DNA of 64,000 nucleotides from Streptomyces phaeochromogenes (GTDB lineage: Bacteria; Actinomycetota; Actinomycetes; Streptomycetales; Streptomycetaceae). How positions within the stretch are numbered: position 1 is the first letter of the stretch; every line of letters starts with the position of its first letter. Where the stretch lies: contig NZ_LIQZ01000003.1 of assembly GCF_001418655.1 (NCBI RefSeq), forward strand, positions 62,001 to 126,000, given 5' to 3'. The position numbers and the translations under genes are program-made. Below, one piece after another: positions 24,501 to 31,644 of this stretch. The notes beneath the pieces were generated by a model. It made no database searches, had not been told where the DNA came from, and saw only the letters and a program-made list of their open reading frames with translations.

Positions 24501-25583
24501 ATCACCGGCGGCGGTCCCTACGGCTGGGTCGAGCCGGAGAAGTACTTCGATCCGTCCACGTACGGCAGCAAGGACTTCGGCTTCCACACCGAGATCGGTA
24601 TGCCGGTCGTCTCCACCGCGGCCAGCATCCGGAACATGACGGGCGAGGAGCCCGAGTGGCCGATCCGCGGCGCCTGGTACTACCACGACTGGAGCGAGCG
24701 CGGGAATCAGGCACCGCACACGTACAAGGCAGCCGTCGAGGCCCGCCTCGGGGAGACCGAGGACCTGGACGACTTCGCCCGCAAGGCCCAGTTCGTCAAC
24801 TACGAGAACACGCGCGCCATGTTCGAGGCGTGGAACGCGAACCTGTGGGACAACGCCAGCGGACTGATGCTGTGGATGTCCCACCCCGCGTGGCACAGCA
24901 CGGTCTGGCAGACCTACGACTACGACTTCGACGTCAACGGTACGTACTACGGGGCCCGCACTGCCTGCGAGCCGCTGCACGTCCAGGCCGACCCGAAGGG
25001 ACAGGTCCTGGCCGTCAACCACACGCGCAAGGACCTCAAGAACGCCACCGTCTCGGCGCGGTTGTTCGATCTGTCGGGCCGGCAGCTCGGCAAGACCAGG
25101 AGCGCACGGCTGGACGTGGCACCGGCCTCCACCGCGAAGGCGTTCACCAGCGCCTGGACCGACGATCTGCCCGACCTGCACCTGCTGCGCCTGACTCTGG
25201 AGAGCAGCGACGGCCGCGTCCTGTCGAACAACACCTACTGGCGCCATCGCACCGCGGCAGCCATGCGTGCGTTGACCAAGGCGCCGCAGACCAGGGTGTC
25301 CGGAACGGTGACGCGCCTGTCCCGATCCGGGGCCCGTCACGAACTGACCGCCACCATCCGCAACCACGGTCGGTCCGTCGCCGCCATGGTCCGGCTGTCC
25401 CTGCTCAACGACAAGACCGGCCATCGCGTGCTGCCGACGCTCTACAGCGACAACTACCTGTGGCTGCTGCCCGGCGAGTCACAGACCGTCACCTTGTCCT
25501 GGCCCGCCCGCGCTCTGCCCTCGCACCGGCCGCTCCTGAAGGTGGAGGCGTACAACAGCCGCTCCGCGACAGCGCGCCCGTAG
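21504..25583 (+). CDS. Secreted GH2 glycosidase (CsxA/beta-mannosidase-like) with discoidin domains
   Basis: 1359 residues, ATG at 21504 with a poor ribosome site. A TAT signal (SRRSLVTTGSTLLAGFGLGS) ends near AAAAG. Residues about 50-210 are a discoidin/CBM32 domain. The GH2 sugar-binding sandwich (about 245-440; WWYKRDFELP, WLEFDGINHKADIWLNG) and Ig-like domain (LWWPNGLGDPALHDL, FGIRQFGYEYE) follow. Residues about 565-855 are an insertion made of discoidin sequence in half-full-half order, then the barrel resumes at ISVNGVRVLARGGNWGWDEL. Acid/base Glu967 sits in WCGANEGNPP and nucleophile Glu1030 in GFHTEIGMP. The motifs resemble exo-beta-D-glucosaminidase and mannosylglycoprotein mannosidase; the substrate is not certain. 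It acts outside the cell and appears to be controlled by a LacI-type repressor. Confidence 0.9.
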   Translation: MTDQSSSPRLSRRSLVTTGSTLLAGFGLGSLLPASTAAAAGIDASAAPSSPRELALYRPVTVSSTAYAPTPGSFVVDRLASPGVRGSGWRAAAGDPQWISIDLQAACDVTWIRLTFEGDASDPVFTPPTTGNPASGTTGKEIQSSYSVEYVVETSTDRESWTSVYRTTAGTGGVVNIQLPRPATARWVRMTSRKRSNPNPLGLNGFEVYGSPKGHRPSATGWTDWGKHSGPAPKLVVADDGTVPVESGWRLTLDDWADADGKELSKTTVDTSGWLPATVPGTVLASLVDQGKLPDPVAGLNNLHVPEALSRHAWWYKRDFELPRGLRTGAGRRIWLEFDGINHKADIWLNGKQVGDLTFPFARSSHDVTKLLSTGEANALAVKITPMPVPGSPGDKGPAGEAWVDAGANQMNLNSPTYLASSGWDWMPAVRDRAAGIWNHVRLRSTGHVVIGDPRVDTLLPKLPDVSVAELTVVVPVRNADTADHKVTVSAAFNGVRVSKVVTVPAGENLDVTFTPDAFGQLRLRDPKLWWPNGLGDPALHDLTLVASLDGAESDRRTTRFGIRQFGYEYEVPLPFTASEDAYTQSVPFDRQQARYVRIKCLTRASGWGNSLWTLAVSDSARPSVDLALHASADASSKDGDDRGPANATDGDPATRWSSSYEDDQWIRVDLGSSQSFDRVDLTWEQAYAKTYLVQVSSNDADWTDVASVDNSAVPLPFNNGNASLQVEDFAARTARYVRIACGVRNTSWGNSLWSLGVIDSTKPGTDLALRQKATASTEESDHPAAHATDGDTGTRWSSQYEDQQWIQVDLGAAKRFDRVAIVWEPAYPKTYVIQVSDDGDTWTDVKSVSNTPDPLKISVNGVRVLARGGNWGWDELLRRMPPERMDAAVRMHRDMNFTMIRNWVGTCDREEFFAACDEHGILVWNDFPNAWAMDPPDHDAFNSIARDTVLRYRIHPSVVIWCGANEGNPPAAIDKAMRQAVEQQAPGILYQNNSAGGIITGGGPYGWVEPEKYFDPSTYGSKDFGFHTEIGMPVVSTAASIRNMTGEEPEWPIRGAWYYHDWSERGNQAPHTYKAAVEARLGETEDLDDFARKAQFVNYENTRAMFEAWNANLWDNASGLMLWMSHPAWHSTVWQTYDYDFDVNGTYYGARTACEPLHVQADPKGQVLAVNHTRKDLKNATVSARLFDLSGRQLGKTRSARLDVAPASTAKAFTSAWTDDLPDLHLLRLTLESSDGRVLSNNTYWRHRTAAAMRALTKAPQTRVSGTVTRLSRSGARHELTATIRNHGRSVAAMVRLSLLNDKTGHRVLPTLYSDNYLWLLPGESQTVTLSWPARALPSHRPLLKVEAYNSRSATARP

Positions 25584-25610
25584 GTTCCTGTCCGACGCAC
25601 CCCGGCCAGG

Positions 25611-25994
25611 TCAGAGGGGCTTGAGCCGGGTGTGCAGGAGGCAGAACTCGTTGCCTTCCGGGTCGGCCAGGGTGTGCCAGTTCTCGGTGCCGGTCTGGCC
25701 GACGTCGGCGGGCCTGGCGCCGAGGGCGAGCAACCGCTCCAACTCGGCGTCCTGGTCGCGGTCCGTGGCGTTGACGTCGATGTGCAGTGGGAGCTTCCCC
25801 CTCCGCGGGTCGCTGCTCGGGCTCAGGACGAGGGTGGGCTGCAGACCGCCGAAGCCGACATCGGGCGGCCCGATCTCGATGCTTCCGTCGTCCTCCCGGT
25901 CGAGTTCCACGTAGCCGAGGACCTCGCACCAGAATGCGGCGAGCCGCTCGGGATCGGCACAGTCGAGGACCAGTTCACTGATGCGGCATGCCAT
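25611..25994 (-). CDS. VOC/glyoxalase-like protein
   Basis: 127 residues from ATG 25994. It begins CRISELVLDCADPERLAAFWCEVLGY and ends TGTENWHTLADPEGNEFCLLHTRL, both hallmarks of the glyoxalase-like (Glyoxalase_6) subgroup; KLPLHIDVNATDRDQDAELERLLALGA forms the second half. No function beyond the fold can be given. It is convergent with the GH2 gene (27-base gap), with no clear hairpin between them. Confidence 0.8.
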   Translation of the reverse strand: MACRISELVLDCADPERLAAFWCEVLGYVELDREDDGSIEIGPPDVGFGGLQPTLVLSPSSDPRRGKLPLHIDVNATDRDQDAELERLLALGARPADVGQTGTENWHTLADPEGNEFCLLHTRLKPL

Positions 25995-26042
25995 GCCGGG
26001 GAGTGTACATAGACGGCCCGAGAGTCGGTCGTCGGCCGCGGC

Positions 26043-26072
26043 ATGAGCAACCGCCACATGAGCAACCGCCAC
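26043..26072 (+). repeat. Tandem duplication of a 15-mer
   Basis: ATGAGCAACCGCCAC occurs twice in a row, in the short intergenic stretch between the VOC and PadR genes. It is a perfect two-copy repeat of unknown meaning. Confidence 0.8.
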
Positions 26073-26093
26073 ATCGCGGCGGGGCGTACGCGG

Positions 26094-26684
26094 TCAGTCA
26101 CGTGCCTCACGTGCCGGGGAGGCGAGCGCCTCCGCGCGTTGCGCGAGCCGCTTGAGGGCCACCTCACCCCAGGTCAGGTTGTCCCGTTCGAGGGACAGCC
26201 CCCGCAGACAGGTGAGATAGGGCCCGATGCGATCGGCCGTGGTGAAGTACTCGTCCTCGGTACGTCCGGCCAGCAGCCATTCCCGTACCCGCTCGTAGCG
26301 CGCGATCTTGGTCGCGGCCAGCTCCATGCGCTGGGCGATGGCGGTTCGTACGGCTTCCGCGTCGCCGACGTCCACGCACTGGACCTTGACCAGCAACTCG
26401 TCCCGGATCGCGGTCGGTTTGGCGGGCGGTTCGGCGGTGTAGGCCCGTACGGCGGCAAGGCCCTCCTCGGTGAGCGAGAACAGCCGCTTGTTCGGACGGC
26501 GCTCCTGCTGTACGACGCGGGCGGCGACGAGGCCCTCGCCCTCCATACGTTCGAGCTCGCGGTAGATCTGCTGCGGTGTGGCCATCCAGAAGTTGGCGAC
26601 CGACGCCTCGAACCCCTTGGCGAGGTCGTACCCCGACGCCTCACCCTCCAGAAGCGCCGCCATCACCGCGTTGCGAAGAGCCAT
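26094..26684 (-). CDS. PadR-family transcriptional regulator
   Basis: 196 residues, ATG at 26684. The N-terminal winged helix is the PadR type: LRNAVMAALLEGEASGYDLAKGFEASVANFW, TPQQIYRELERMEGEGLVAARVV, RRPNKRLFSLTEEGLAAVRAY. The C-terminal half is helical (RDELLVKVQCVDVGDAEAVRTAI, RYERVREWLLAG), as in the Vir_act_alpha_C domain that dimerises. PadR proteins usually repress an adjacent gene and themselves. A palindrome AACAGCCTGTT at 26696-26706, 12 bases before the start, is a fitting autoregulatory site. The target is unclear; the SGNH hydrolase gene upstream on the same strand is one option. Confidence 0.9.
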   Translation of the reverse strand: MALRNAVMAALLEGEASGYDLAKGFEASVANFWMATPQQIYRELERMEGEGLVAARVVQQERRPNKRLFSLTEEGLAAVRAYTAEPPAKPTAIRDELLVKVQCVDVGDAEAVRTAIAQRMELAATKIARYERVREWLLAGRTEDEYFTTADRIGPYLTCLRGLSLERDNLTWGEVALKRLAQRAEALASPAREARD

Positions 26685-26695
26685 GAATCCAACCT

Positions 26696-26706
26696 AACAG
26701 CCTGTT
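26696..26706. promoter_or_regulatory. Candidate PadR autoregulatory operator AACAGCCTGTT
   Basis: Five-base perfect arms around one base, placed directly before the PadR start where it would overlap the promoter or leader. Confidence 0.4.
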
Positions 26707-26748
26707 GATTACTCAATGCGACGACGGTGAACGGGCCCTCACGAGGGG

Positions 26749-27537
26749 TCATTCGATGATCTGGGCCACCGGAAGCAGGGTGGGTCGCTTGGCTTCCCGG
26801 CCGTCGCCTGACGAGCGCCCGCGCAGGCGACGGGCGAGCCAGGGGCCGAGGAAGGAGCCCGCCCAGCGCAGCTCGGTCCCGACGGCGCGCAGCCTCGAAT
26901 GCCTGGGTGCGTCGTCGGACAGGGGCCGGATCCAGCTGTCGTCGCTTCCCGGTACGGCGAGTGCCTCGGCGACGGCAGCGGCGATCAGGGCATGTCCGCG
27001 CGGGCTCGCGTGCAGGCGGTCGGGACTCCACAGCCGGAGGTCGGTGACCACCGGGTGGGGCTCCGCGTCGGCCACCACGACACCGTGGCGTCGGGCCGCC
27101 TCGCGAATGCGGCTGTTCAGTGCGGTGACCCGGTGGGCGATGGGTCTGGCGGCCGGGACGATCCGCGCGAAGTCGGGGAAGGTCAGCGTCGCGACGCGGG
27201 CACCGCTCCCGGTGAGCGCGGCGAACATCGCCTCCAGGTGCTCGGCCACCTCGTCGGCGTCGAAACGGGGACGCAGCACGTCGTTGACACCGGCGACGAC
27301 CGTCGCCAGATCCGGGCGCAGCGCCAGCGCGGGCTCCAGCTGCTGCGAGCGCACCTCACCCGCGAGGCGCCCACGGACGGCGAGGTTGGCGTACAGGAGG
27401 TCGGGGTCGGTCCGCGCGATCTGCTCGGCGAGCCGGTCCGCCCACCCTCTCGGGTTCCCGGTGCCGTCGTCGTCACCGAGTCCCTCGGTCTGGCTGTCAC
27501 CCAGGGCGACGTACCGCGCGTAGCCACCGTTCGCCAT
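26749..27537 (-). CDS. SGNH/GDSL-family hydrolase
   Basis: 262 residues, ATG at 27537. Block I is YVALGDSQTEGLGDDDG (nucleophile Ser in GDSQ), block II NLAVRGRLAG (oxyanion Gly), block III VVAGVNDVLRP (Asn in GVND), and block V DRLHASPRGHALIAAAV (Asp and His of the triad). No signal peptide, so it is cytoplasmic or non-classically placed. The family removes acyl or acetyl groups from lipids, sugars or xenobiotics; the substrate is unknown. The tail of about 50 residues after the fold is basic. Two inverted repeats at 27592-27626 lie in its upstream region. Confidence 0.9.
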   Translation of the reverse strand: MANGGYARYVALGDSQTEGLGDDDGTGNPRGWADRLAEQIARTDPDLLYANLAVRGRLAGEVRSQQLEPALALRPDLATVVAGVNDVLRPRFDADEVAEHLEAMFAALTGSGARVATLTFPDFARIVPAARPIAHRVTALNSRIREAARRHGVVVADAEPHPVVTDLRLWSPDRLHASPRGHALIAAAVAEALAVPGSDDSWIRPLSDDAPRHSRLRAVGTELRWAGSFLGPWLARRLRGRSSGDGREAKRPTLLPVAQIIE

Positions 27538-27591
27538 GATCGCCCGCCTTCTCCGAGCTCGGCCCCCGCTGCCTGCAGAGCGGGAGCGGAT

Positions 27592-27626
27592 GACTAACTA
27601 GTCGGCTATTAAGATAGTTGACTATC
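27592..27626. promoter_or_regulatory. Two adjacent palindromes upstream of the SGNH hydrolase gene
   Basis: GACTAACTAGTC (27592-27603) and GATAGTTGACTATC (27613-27626) each have perfect arms around two bases and share a TAGT/ACTA core. Their centres are about two helical turns apart. AT-rich in GC-rich DNA, they look like a double operator, for example for a MarR or PadR protein. Confidence 0.45.
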
Positions 27627-27692
27627 CCAGGAAGTGCACATGCCGGTACGGGGCAAGACTCCGCCGAATTTCGGCACCGGTGGCCCTCTGCG

Positions 27693-28874
27693 TCACACCG
27701 AACGCGCCGTCTGGTGAGCAACGGCCGCTTCGGAATCAGTTGCTCCGCTCGCTCCGCGATCTGTCGGTTCGGGAACCGCCACTTCCCGGAGCGTCGGTTT
27801 GCGGATCAGGAGCAGTGCCGCGTCGTCGTGGAGCCGACCGCCGACATGGGCCAGCAGTTCGTCATGCAGTGCGGTGAGGGTGCGGGCCGGCTCGTCGGAC
27901 ACGTGGCGTGCCAGCCCTTCGGCGAGCTGGTAGAACTCACGTCCGCGGTCCCGGGCCTCGGTGACCCCGTCGGTGTAGAGCAGCAGCTGATCCCCGTCGG
28001 TGAACGGCACGACCTCCAGGGCGGGGGTGTGTTTCATGAGGGCGCGCAGGCCGAGGGGCGGGGCCGGATGCGTGGGCTCCACCAGCTCGACGCCTCCGGA
28101 GGCGCGTATCAGCAGCGGAGGCGCGTGCCCGCAGTTCACCACCTCCAGTTGCCCGGCCTGTGAGTAGCCGGCGACCACGGCGGTGACGAAGTCGTCGCAA
28201 CCGAGGTTGCGCGCCAGGCTCCGCTCGATCCTGTCTATGACGGTGAGGAGATCCGGCTCGTCGTAGGCGGCCTCGCGGAAGACACCGAGCACCAGCGCGG
28301 CCGTCCCCACGGCGGGCAGTCCCTTGCCGCGCACATCGCCGACGATCAGCCGCACTCCGTACGGGGTGGGTATCAGCGCGTAGAGATCCCCGCCGATACG
28401 GGCCTCGGCAGCCGCGGCGCTGTAGCGGACGGCCACCTGGAACGGGCCGACGGTCGCCGGTACGGGCTTGAGCAGCGCGTGCTGGGCGGTCTCCGCGACC
28501 GAGCGGACGGCGGCGAGCACCCGGTCACGACGCCCGCGCAGCACGCTTGCCAGGCCACTCGCCACGGTGACGGCGGCCAGGGCGGACAGTACGGCCGCCA
28601 GTTCACGGCCCGGAACGCCGTCCCGGGATCCGAGCGCCGCCCCGAGCACAGCGGCGAGGACACCCACGCACACGACACCGCGCGGCCCATTCGTGGTGGC
28701 GGCCAGCGCGGGCCCGGCCGCGAGCAGGGGCAGCCACACCATGCCCGCTCCGCCGACGAAATCGGCGAGCACGACGACGGAGACGATCAGCACGGGCAGT
28801 GCGTGCAGTACGGGCATCCCGACGGCCGGCCGCCCGGTGGCCCGGCCGCGTCCCGAAGCTCCGGGATCGGTCAC
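27693..28874 (-). CDS. Membrane-bound SpoIIE/PP2C-type serine phosphatase
   Basis: About 393 residues if the GTG at 28874 is used; the frame stays open upstream to 29069, so the start is uncertain. Membrane helices come first (VLHALPVLIVSVVVLADFV, MVWLPLLAAGPALAA, VVCVGVLAAVLGAAL), then a linker and the PP2C domain: AAEARIGGDLYALIPTPYGVRLIVGDVRGKGLPA with the two metal-binding Asp, NCGHAPPLLI, LLLYTDGVTEARDRGREFY and LHDDAALLLIRK. Such phosphatases act on anti-anti-sigma factors or similar partners in stress signalling. No sensor or kinase domain is fused here. The upstream extension of the frame carries three copies of an eight-residue HWSIRTLx repeat (28884-28955), which may or may not be translated. 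Confidence 0.85.
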   Translation of the reverse strand: MTDPGASGRGRATGRPAVGMPVLHALPVLIVSVVVLADFVGGAGMVWLPLLAAGPALAATTNGPRGVVCVGVLAAVLGAALGSRDGVPGRELAAVLSALAAVTVASGLASVLRGRRDRVLAAVRSVAETAQHALLKPVPATVGPFQVAVRYSAAAAEARIGGDLYALIPTPYGVRLIVGDVRGKGLPAVGTAALVLGVFREAAYDEPDLLTVIDRIERSLARNLGCDDFVTAVVAGYSQAGQLEVVNCGHAPPLLIRASGGVELVEPTHPAPPLGLRALMKHTPALEVVPFTDGDQLLLYTDGVTEARDRGREFYQLAEGLARHVSDEPARTLTALHDELLAHVGGRLHDDAALLLIRKPTLREVAVPEPTDRGASGATDSEAAVAHQTARSV

Positions 28875-28883
28875 GCGGTTCCC

Positions 28884-28955
28884 GAGTTTCCGTATGGACC
28901 AGTGATCGAGTGTCCGTATATGCCAGTGTTTGAGTGTCCGTATGGACCAGTGGGT
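28884..28955. repeat. Three tandem copies of a 24-base repeat
   Basis: Units 28884-28907, 28908-28931 and 28932-28955 share GAGTGTCCGTATGGACCAGT with a few changes. The length is a multiple of three, and the phosphatase frame stays open through it on the minus strand (HWSIRTLK, HWHIRTLD, HWSIRKLG). CCGTATGG is itself nearly palindromic. Confidence 0.85.
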
Positions 28956-29082
28956 GCCGCCATGATCACGGGCCTGACTCATACTTCGTCCGCTGTCCTC
29001 ACCTGTGCACGGCGCACATTCCTGAAATGCCGGTTTCATCCAGGAAACGGTGTCGGCCCCTGCCGTCACAAGGAGCGGATTT

Positions 29083-29841
29083 TCAGATAGTGAGCGACAG
29101 GCTCCTGGTCACGCGGTTCGCTGTCGGGATCAGCCGCTCCCGGATGTCCTGCAGCCGGGAGAGCCGGTCCACCGGCATCGAGACACCGAGCGAGCCGAGC
29201 GTGTCCCCGCTGTAGACGGGCACGGCGACGCAGACCGTGCCCAGGGCGTACTCCTCCAGGTCCGTGACGGCCGGGGCTACGGGTGAGGTGTCCAGGCGCC
29301 GGAGAAGTTCCGGCCTGCTGGTGATCGTCCGCGGTGTGAGGTCGGCGAGGTGGTGCCTGGAGAGGTAGTCCTTGCGGTCCTCGTCGTCCAGTTCCCGCAG
29401 CACGGCCTTGCCCAGCGCGGTGGCGTGGCCCGCGTCCTCGAATCCCACCCAGAGGTCGACGCGGGGCGCCCGGGGGCCGTCGACGATCTCGGCGACCCGG
29501 ATCTCGCCCTCCTCGTAGAAGGTGAGGTACGCGGCGGTCGTGAGCTCGTCGCGCAGCGCGGCGAGCGTGGGGCGGACACGGCTGAGCAGTGCCTGCCCAC
29601 GGCCCGTGCTCTGCATCATCTGCAGCTTGTCGCCGAGGACGAAGCCGCCGTCGTCCAGCTTCCGCAGGTATCCGTCATGGACCAGCGTCCGCAACAGGTG
29701 ATAGGCGGTGGCCAGGGGCAGGCCCGTCTCGCGTGCCAGCTGCTTCGCCGGCGCCCCGTTCTGGTGCGCGCTGACGGCTTCCAGGAGGCGGAAGGCCCGC
29801 TGGACGGACGTGATGAGGGTGGGGCCGTCGTGCTCGCCCAT
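29083..29841 (-). CDS. IclR-family transcriptional regulator
   Basis: 252 residues, ATG at 29841. The N-terminal winged helix reads TSVQRAFRLLEAVSAHQNGAPAKQLARETGLPLATAYHLLRTLVHDGYLRK, and the effector domain shows AYLTFYEEGEIRVAEIVDG, GHATALGKAVLRELDDEDRKDYL and VAVPVYSGDTLGSLGVSMPVDR. Typical length. IclR proteins control catabolic genes in response to small acids. No catabolic gene is divergent from it; RraA lies 48 bases upstream on the same strand. Target unknown. Confidence 0.92.
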   Translation of the reverse strand: MGEHDGPTLITSVQRAFRLLEAVSAHQNGAPAKQLARETGLPLATAYHLLRTLVHDGYLRKLDDGGFVLGDKLQMMQSTGRGQALLSRVRPTLAALRDELTTAAYLTFYEEGEIRVAEIVDGPRAPRVDLWVGFEDAGHATALGKAVLRELDDEDRKDYLSRHHLADLTPRTITSRPELLRRLDTSPVAPAVTDLEEYALGTVCVAVPVYSGDTLGSLGVSMPVDRLSRLQDIRERLIPTANRVTRSLSLTI

Positions 29842-29889
29842 GACACCAGCGTGCGCCGGACGGGCGACGGGAGCAAGGCGAGCAGAGCC

Positions 29890-30357
29890 CTATGCGCGAG
29901 TGACGAGGATCCCGTCGATGTCGCTGTAGAGGTGGCAGCCGGGCGTAAACGCCACTCCGCCGAACGAGACCTCGACGTCCCTGTCCCCGACACCCTCCTT
30001 GCGGCTCTTACGGGGGTTGGATCCCAGGGCCTTCACGCCAAGGTTGATCTTGGACAGTGCCTCGACATCACGGACGGCGCCATTGATGACGACACCCTCC
30101 CAGCCGCTGGACGCGCCCAGGTCGGCGATGAGATCCCCCATCAGAGCGGCGGCCAGCGAGCCACCGCCGTCGACGACGAGCACCCGGCCCGCACCGGGCT
30201 CACCGAGGGTGGCCTTGAGGATCACGTTGTCCTCGTGGCACCGCACGGTCGTGACGACGCCCTCGAACGACGTCCGGGCACCGAAGAGCCGGAACTGGGT
30301 GGTGCACGACTGGAGGTCGTCCCCGTGCTCGTCGTAGAGGTCGGCTGTGGGCTTCAT
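29890..30357 (-). CDS. rraA: RraA-family protein (RNase E regulator / HMG aldolase fold)
   Basis: 155 residues, ATG at 30357. Almost the whole family pattern is visible: TADLYDEHGDDLQSC, FRLFGARTSFEGVVTTVRCHEDN, VLVVDGGGSLAAALMGDLIADLGASSGWEGVVINGAVRD, and FTPGCHLYSDIDGILV. The motif G-x20-R-D in GAVRD is shared with 4-hydroxy-4-methyl-2-oxoglutarate aldolases. In E. coli RraA inhibits RNase E; the length and motifs match the ribonuclease-regulator annotation, but aldolase or oxaloacetate decarboxylase activity is also known in the family. No operon partner is evident. Confidence 0.9.
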   Translation of the reverse strand: MKPTADLYDEHGDDLQSCTTQFRLFGARTSFEGVVTTVRCHEDNVILKATLGEPGAGRVLVVDGGGSLAAALMGDLIADLGASSGWEGVVINGAVRDVEALSKINLGVKALGSNPRKSRKEGVGDRDVEVSFGGVAFTPGCHLYSDIDGILVTRA

Positions 30358-30470
30358 CGGATTCCCCTCGTTGAGACTCAGGTGCCCTGGGGCGGCTCGT
30401 CGGCGCTCGGCGATCCGCCGGCCAAAGCCTAAGGGGGCGTGGTGAGGGTGCCTGCGGGCAGGGCATTCCG

Positions 30471-31310
30471 TCAGCGGTCAACACCCTCGCGATGAGCAGG
30501 CACCCCCGCGACCGGCACTGTCCCTGAGGTCACGAAGAAGGTGACGGCGTAGGTGAAGTGTCCCGTGCGGACCGCCTGATCGAACTGGACGACGAACCGG
30601 TCGGCGTCAGCGGTGTCGAGATGTCCGCGAGCGGCAGCGGTGTGGGCCCAGCTCCGGAGTCCCATCACGTTGTCGACGGCTGTCGGGTCGCGGACGACGA
30701 GGGTGTGGGCCTCCACCGCAACGTCTTCCAGGGCGCGGGCGGCGAGCATGCCCGCATGTCGATGCGCCAGCGTGCCGTTTCGCAGGTTGACCTCGGCGCG
30801 GAAGCGCAGCACCTGGGCGGCGAGTTGCTGGTCCTCGATGTCGAGGACCTGGGTGGCGTAGTCGGGGTCGGCCAGCACGACCCGGCCGCCGGGACGGACC
30901 ACCCGGGACATCTCGTCGACCACCCGCGCCGGGTCCTCCACGTGCTGCAGCACTCGATCCGCACAGGCGCCGTCGAAGCACGAGTCCCGGAACGGGAGAC
31001 GGTGCCCGTCCGCCACGACGACGTGTCCGAGGCCCGCGCCCTTCATCACGGTGGCCATCGTCAGGGAACTGTCCGCTCCCACGACCTGTGCTCCCGATTC
31101 CGTACTCAGAGCCAGCGCGCCGTCTCCCGCTCCGGCGCCCACGTCGAGGAATCGGCCGCCGGGACCGGCTCGCAGAAGACTTCGCAGCCGTCGTTTGTAG
31201 GACTCGTAGAACGGCTCGGCGGTCAGCCGCTTCAGGACCTCGACGAGTTCGGCCGGCCGGGCTTGGCTGTCGACCGCGGTGAAGGCGTGTGGCACGTTGC
31301 GGCGGCTCAT
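30471..31310 (-). CDS. Class I SAM-dependent methyltransferase
   Basis: 279 residues, ATG at 31310. The Rossmann fold motif I is RFLDVGAGAGDGALALS, followed by VVGADSSLTMATVM, VVVADGHRLPFRDSCFDGACADRVLQHVEDPARVVDEMSRVVRPGGRVVLADPDY, a standard Methyltransf_11/25 pattern. The C-terminal lid with LRSWAHTAAARGHLDTADADRFV resembles menaquinone/UbiE-like and polyketide methyltransferases. The acceptor is unknown. The region between it and IcmF (31311-31644) has no gene but holds a long heptamer repeat and a palindrome. Confidence 0.88.
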   Translation of the reverse strand: MSRRNVPHAFTAVDSQARPAELVEVLKRLTAEPFYESYKRRLRSLLRAGPGGRFLDVGAGAGDGALALSTESGAQVVGADSSLTMATVMKGAGLGHVVVADGHRLPFRDSCFDGACADRVLQHVEDPARVVDEMSRVVRPGGRVVLADPDYATQVLDIEDQQLAAQVLRFRAEVNLRNGTLAHRHAGMLAARALEDVAVEAHTLVVRDPTAVDNVMGLRSWAHTAAARGHLDTADADRFVVQFDQAVRTGHFTYAVTFFVTSGTVPVAGVPAHREGVDR

Positions 31311-31396
31311 GGGTGAAAGCTAGCCCTGAACAGGGCAGTCGTGGCCCACTCCTCGGGCCGGCCGGATCGGTCGGGGTCCTCCCCGTGCCGTCCGCC

Positions 31397-31480
31397 GGTC
31401 GGCGGTCGGCGGTCGGCGGTCGGCGGTCGGCGGTCGGCGGTCGGCGGTCGGCGGTCGGCGGTCGGCGGTCGGCGGTCGGC
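31397..31480. repeat. Twelve tandem copies of a seven-base unit (GGTCGGC)
   Basis: 84 bases of perfect GGTCGGC repeats lie between the methyltransferase start and the IcmF promoter. Seven is not a multiple of three and no gene reads through, so it is non-coding. Such arrays are prone to copy-number change. Confidence 0.95.
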
Positions 31481-31586
31481 GAGCCTGTAGCCTGCGCGGC
31501 ACCCGACAGGGGAGCCTCAAGACGCCGAGCCGACTCGCGCGCTCCCTGTGCTTCTGCTCACACCACTGTCGCCTCCTGTAATTTAC

Positions 31587-31598
31587 TAGGACGTCCTA
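31587..31598. promoter_or_regulatory. Operator-like palindrome TAGGACGTCCTA upstream of icmF
   Basis: A perfect 12-base palindrome, flanked on both sides by AC or CT and AT-rich sequence (TTTAC before, CTATC after), 47 bases upstream of the IcmF start. It is where a TetR-type repressor of acyl-CoA metabolism would bind. No such regulator gene is adjacent. Confidence 0.5.
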
Positions 31599-31644
31599 CT
31601 ATCTAGTTAGTCAGCGTTCCCCTGACCTGTCTGGGAAGGCCCCC

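Noticed and set aside
23303-25624. 773-codon frame inside the GH2 gene on the same strand
   Set aside because: Arg/Gly/Pro-rich alternative frame without motifs; the GH2 frame is continuous with both catalytic Glu residues.
31397-31480. Possible CRISPR array
   Set aside because: Units are seven bases with no spacers; it is a simple tandem repeat.
31481-31644. Possible cobalamin riboswitch before icmF
   Set aside because: I see no B12-box-like sequence or the extended conserved core; the interval is short and AT-rich only near the palindrome.
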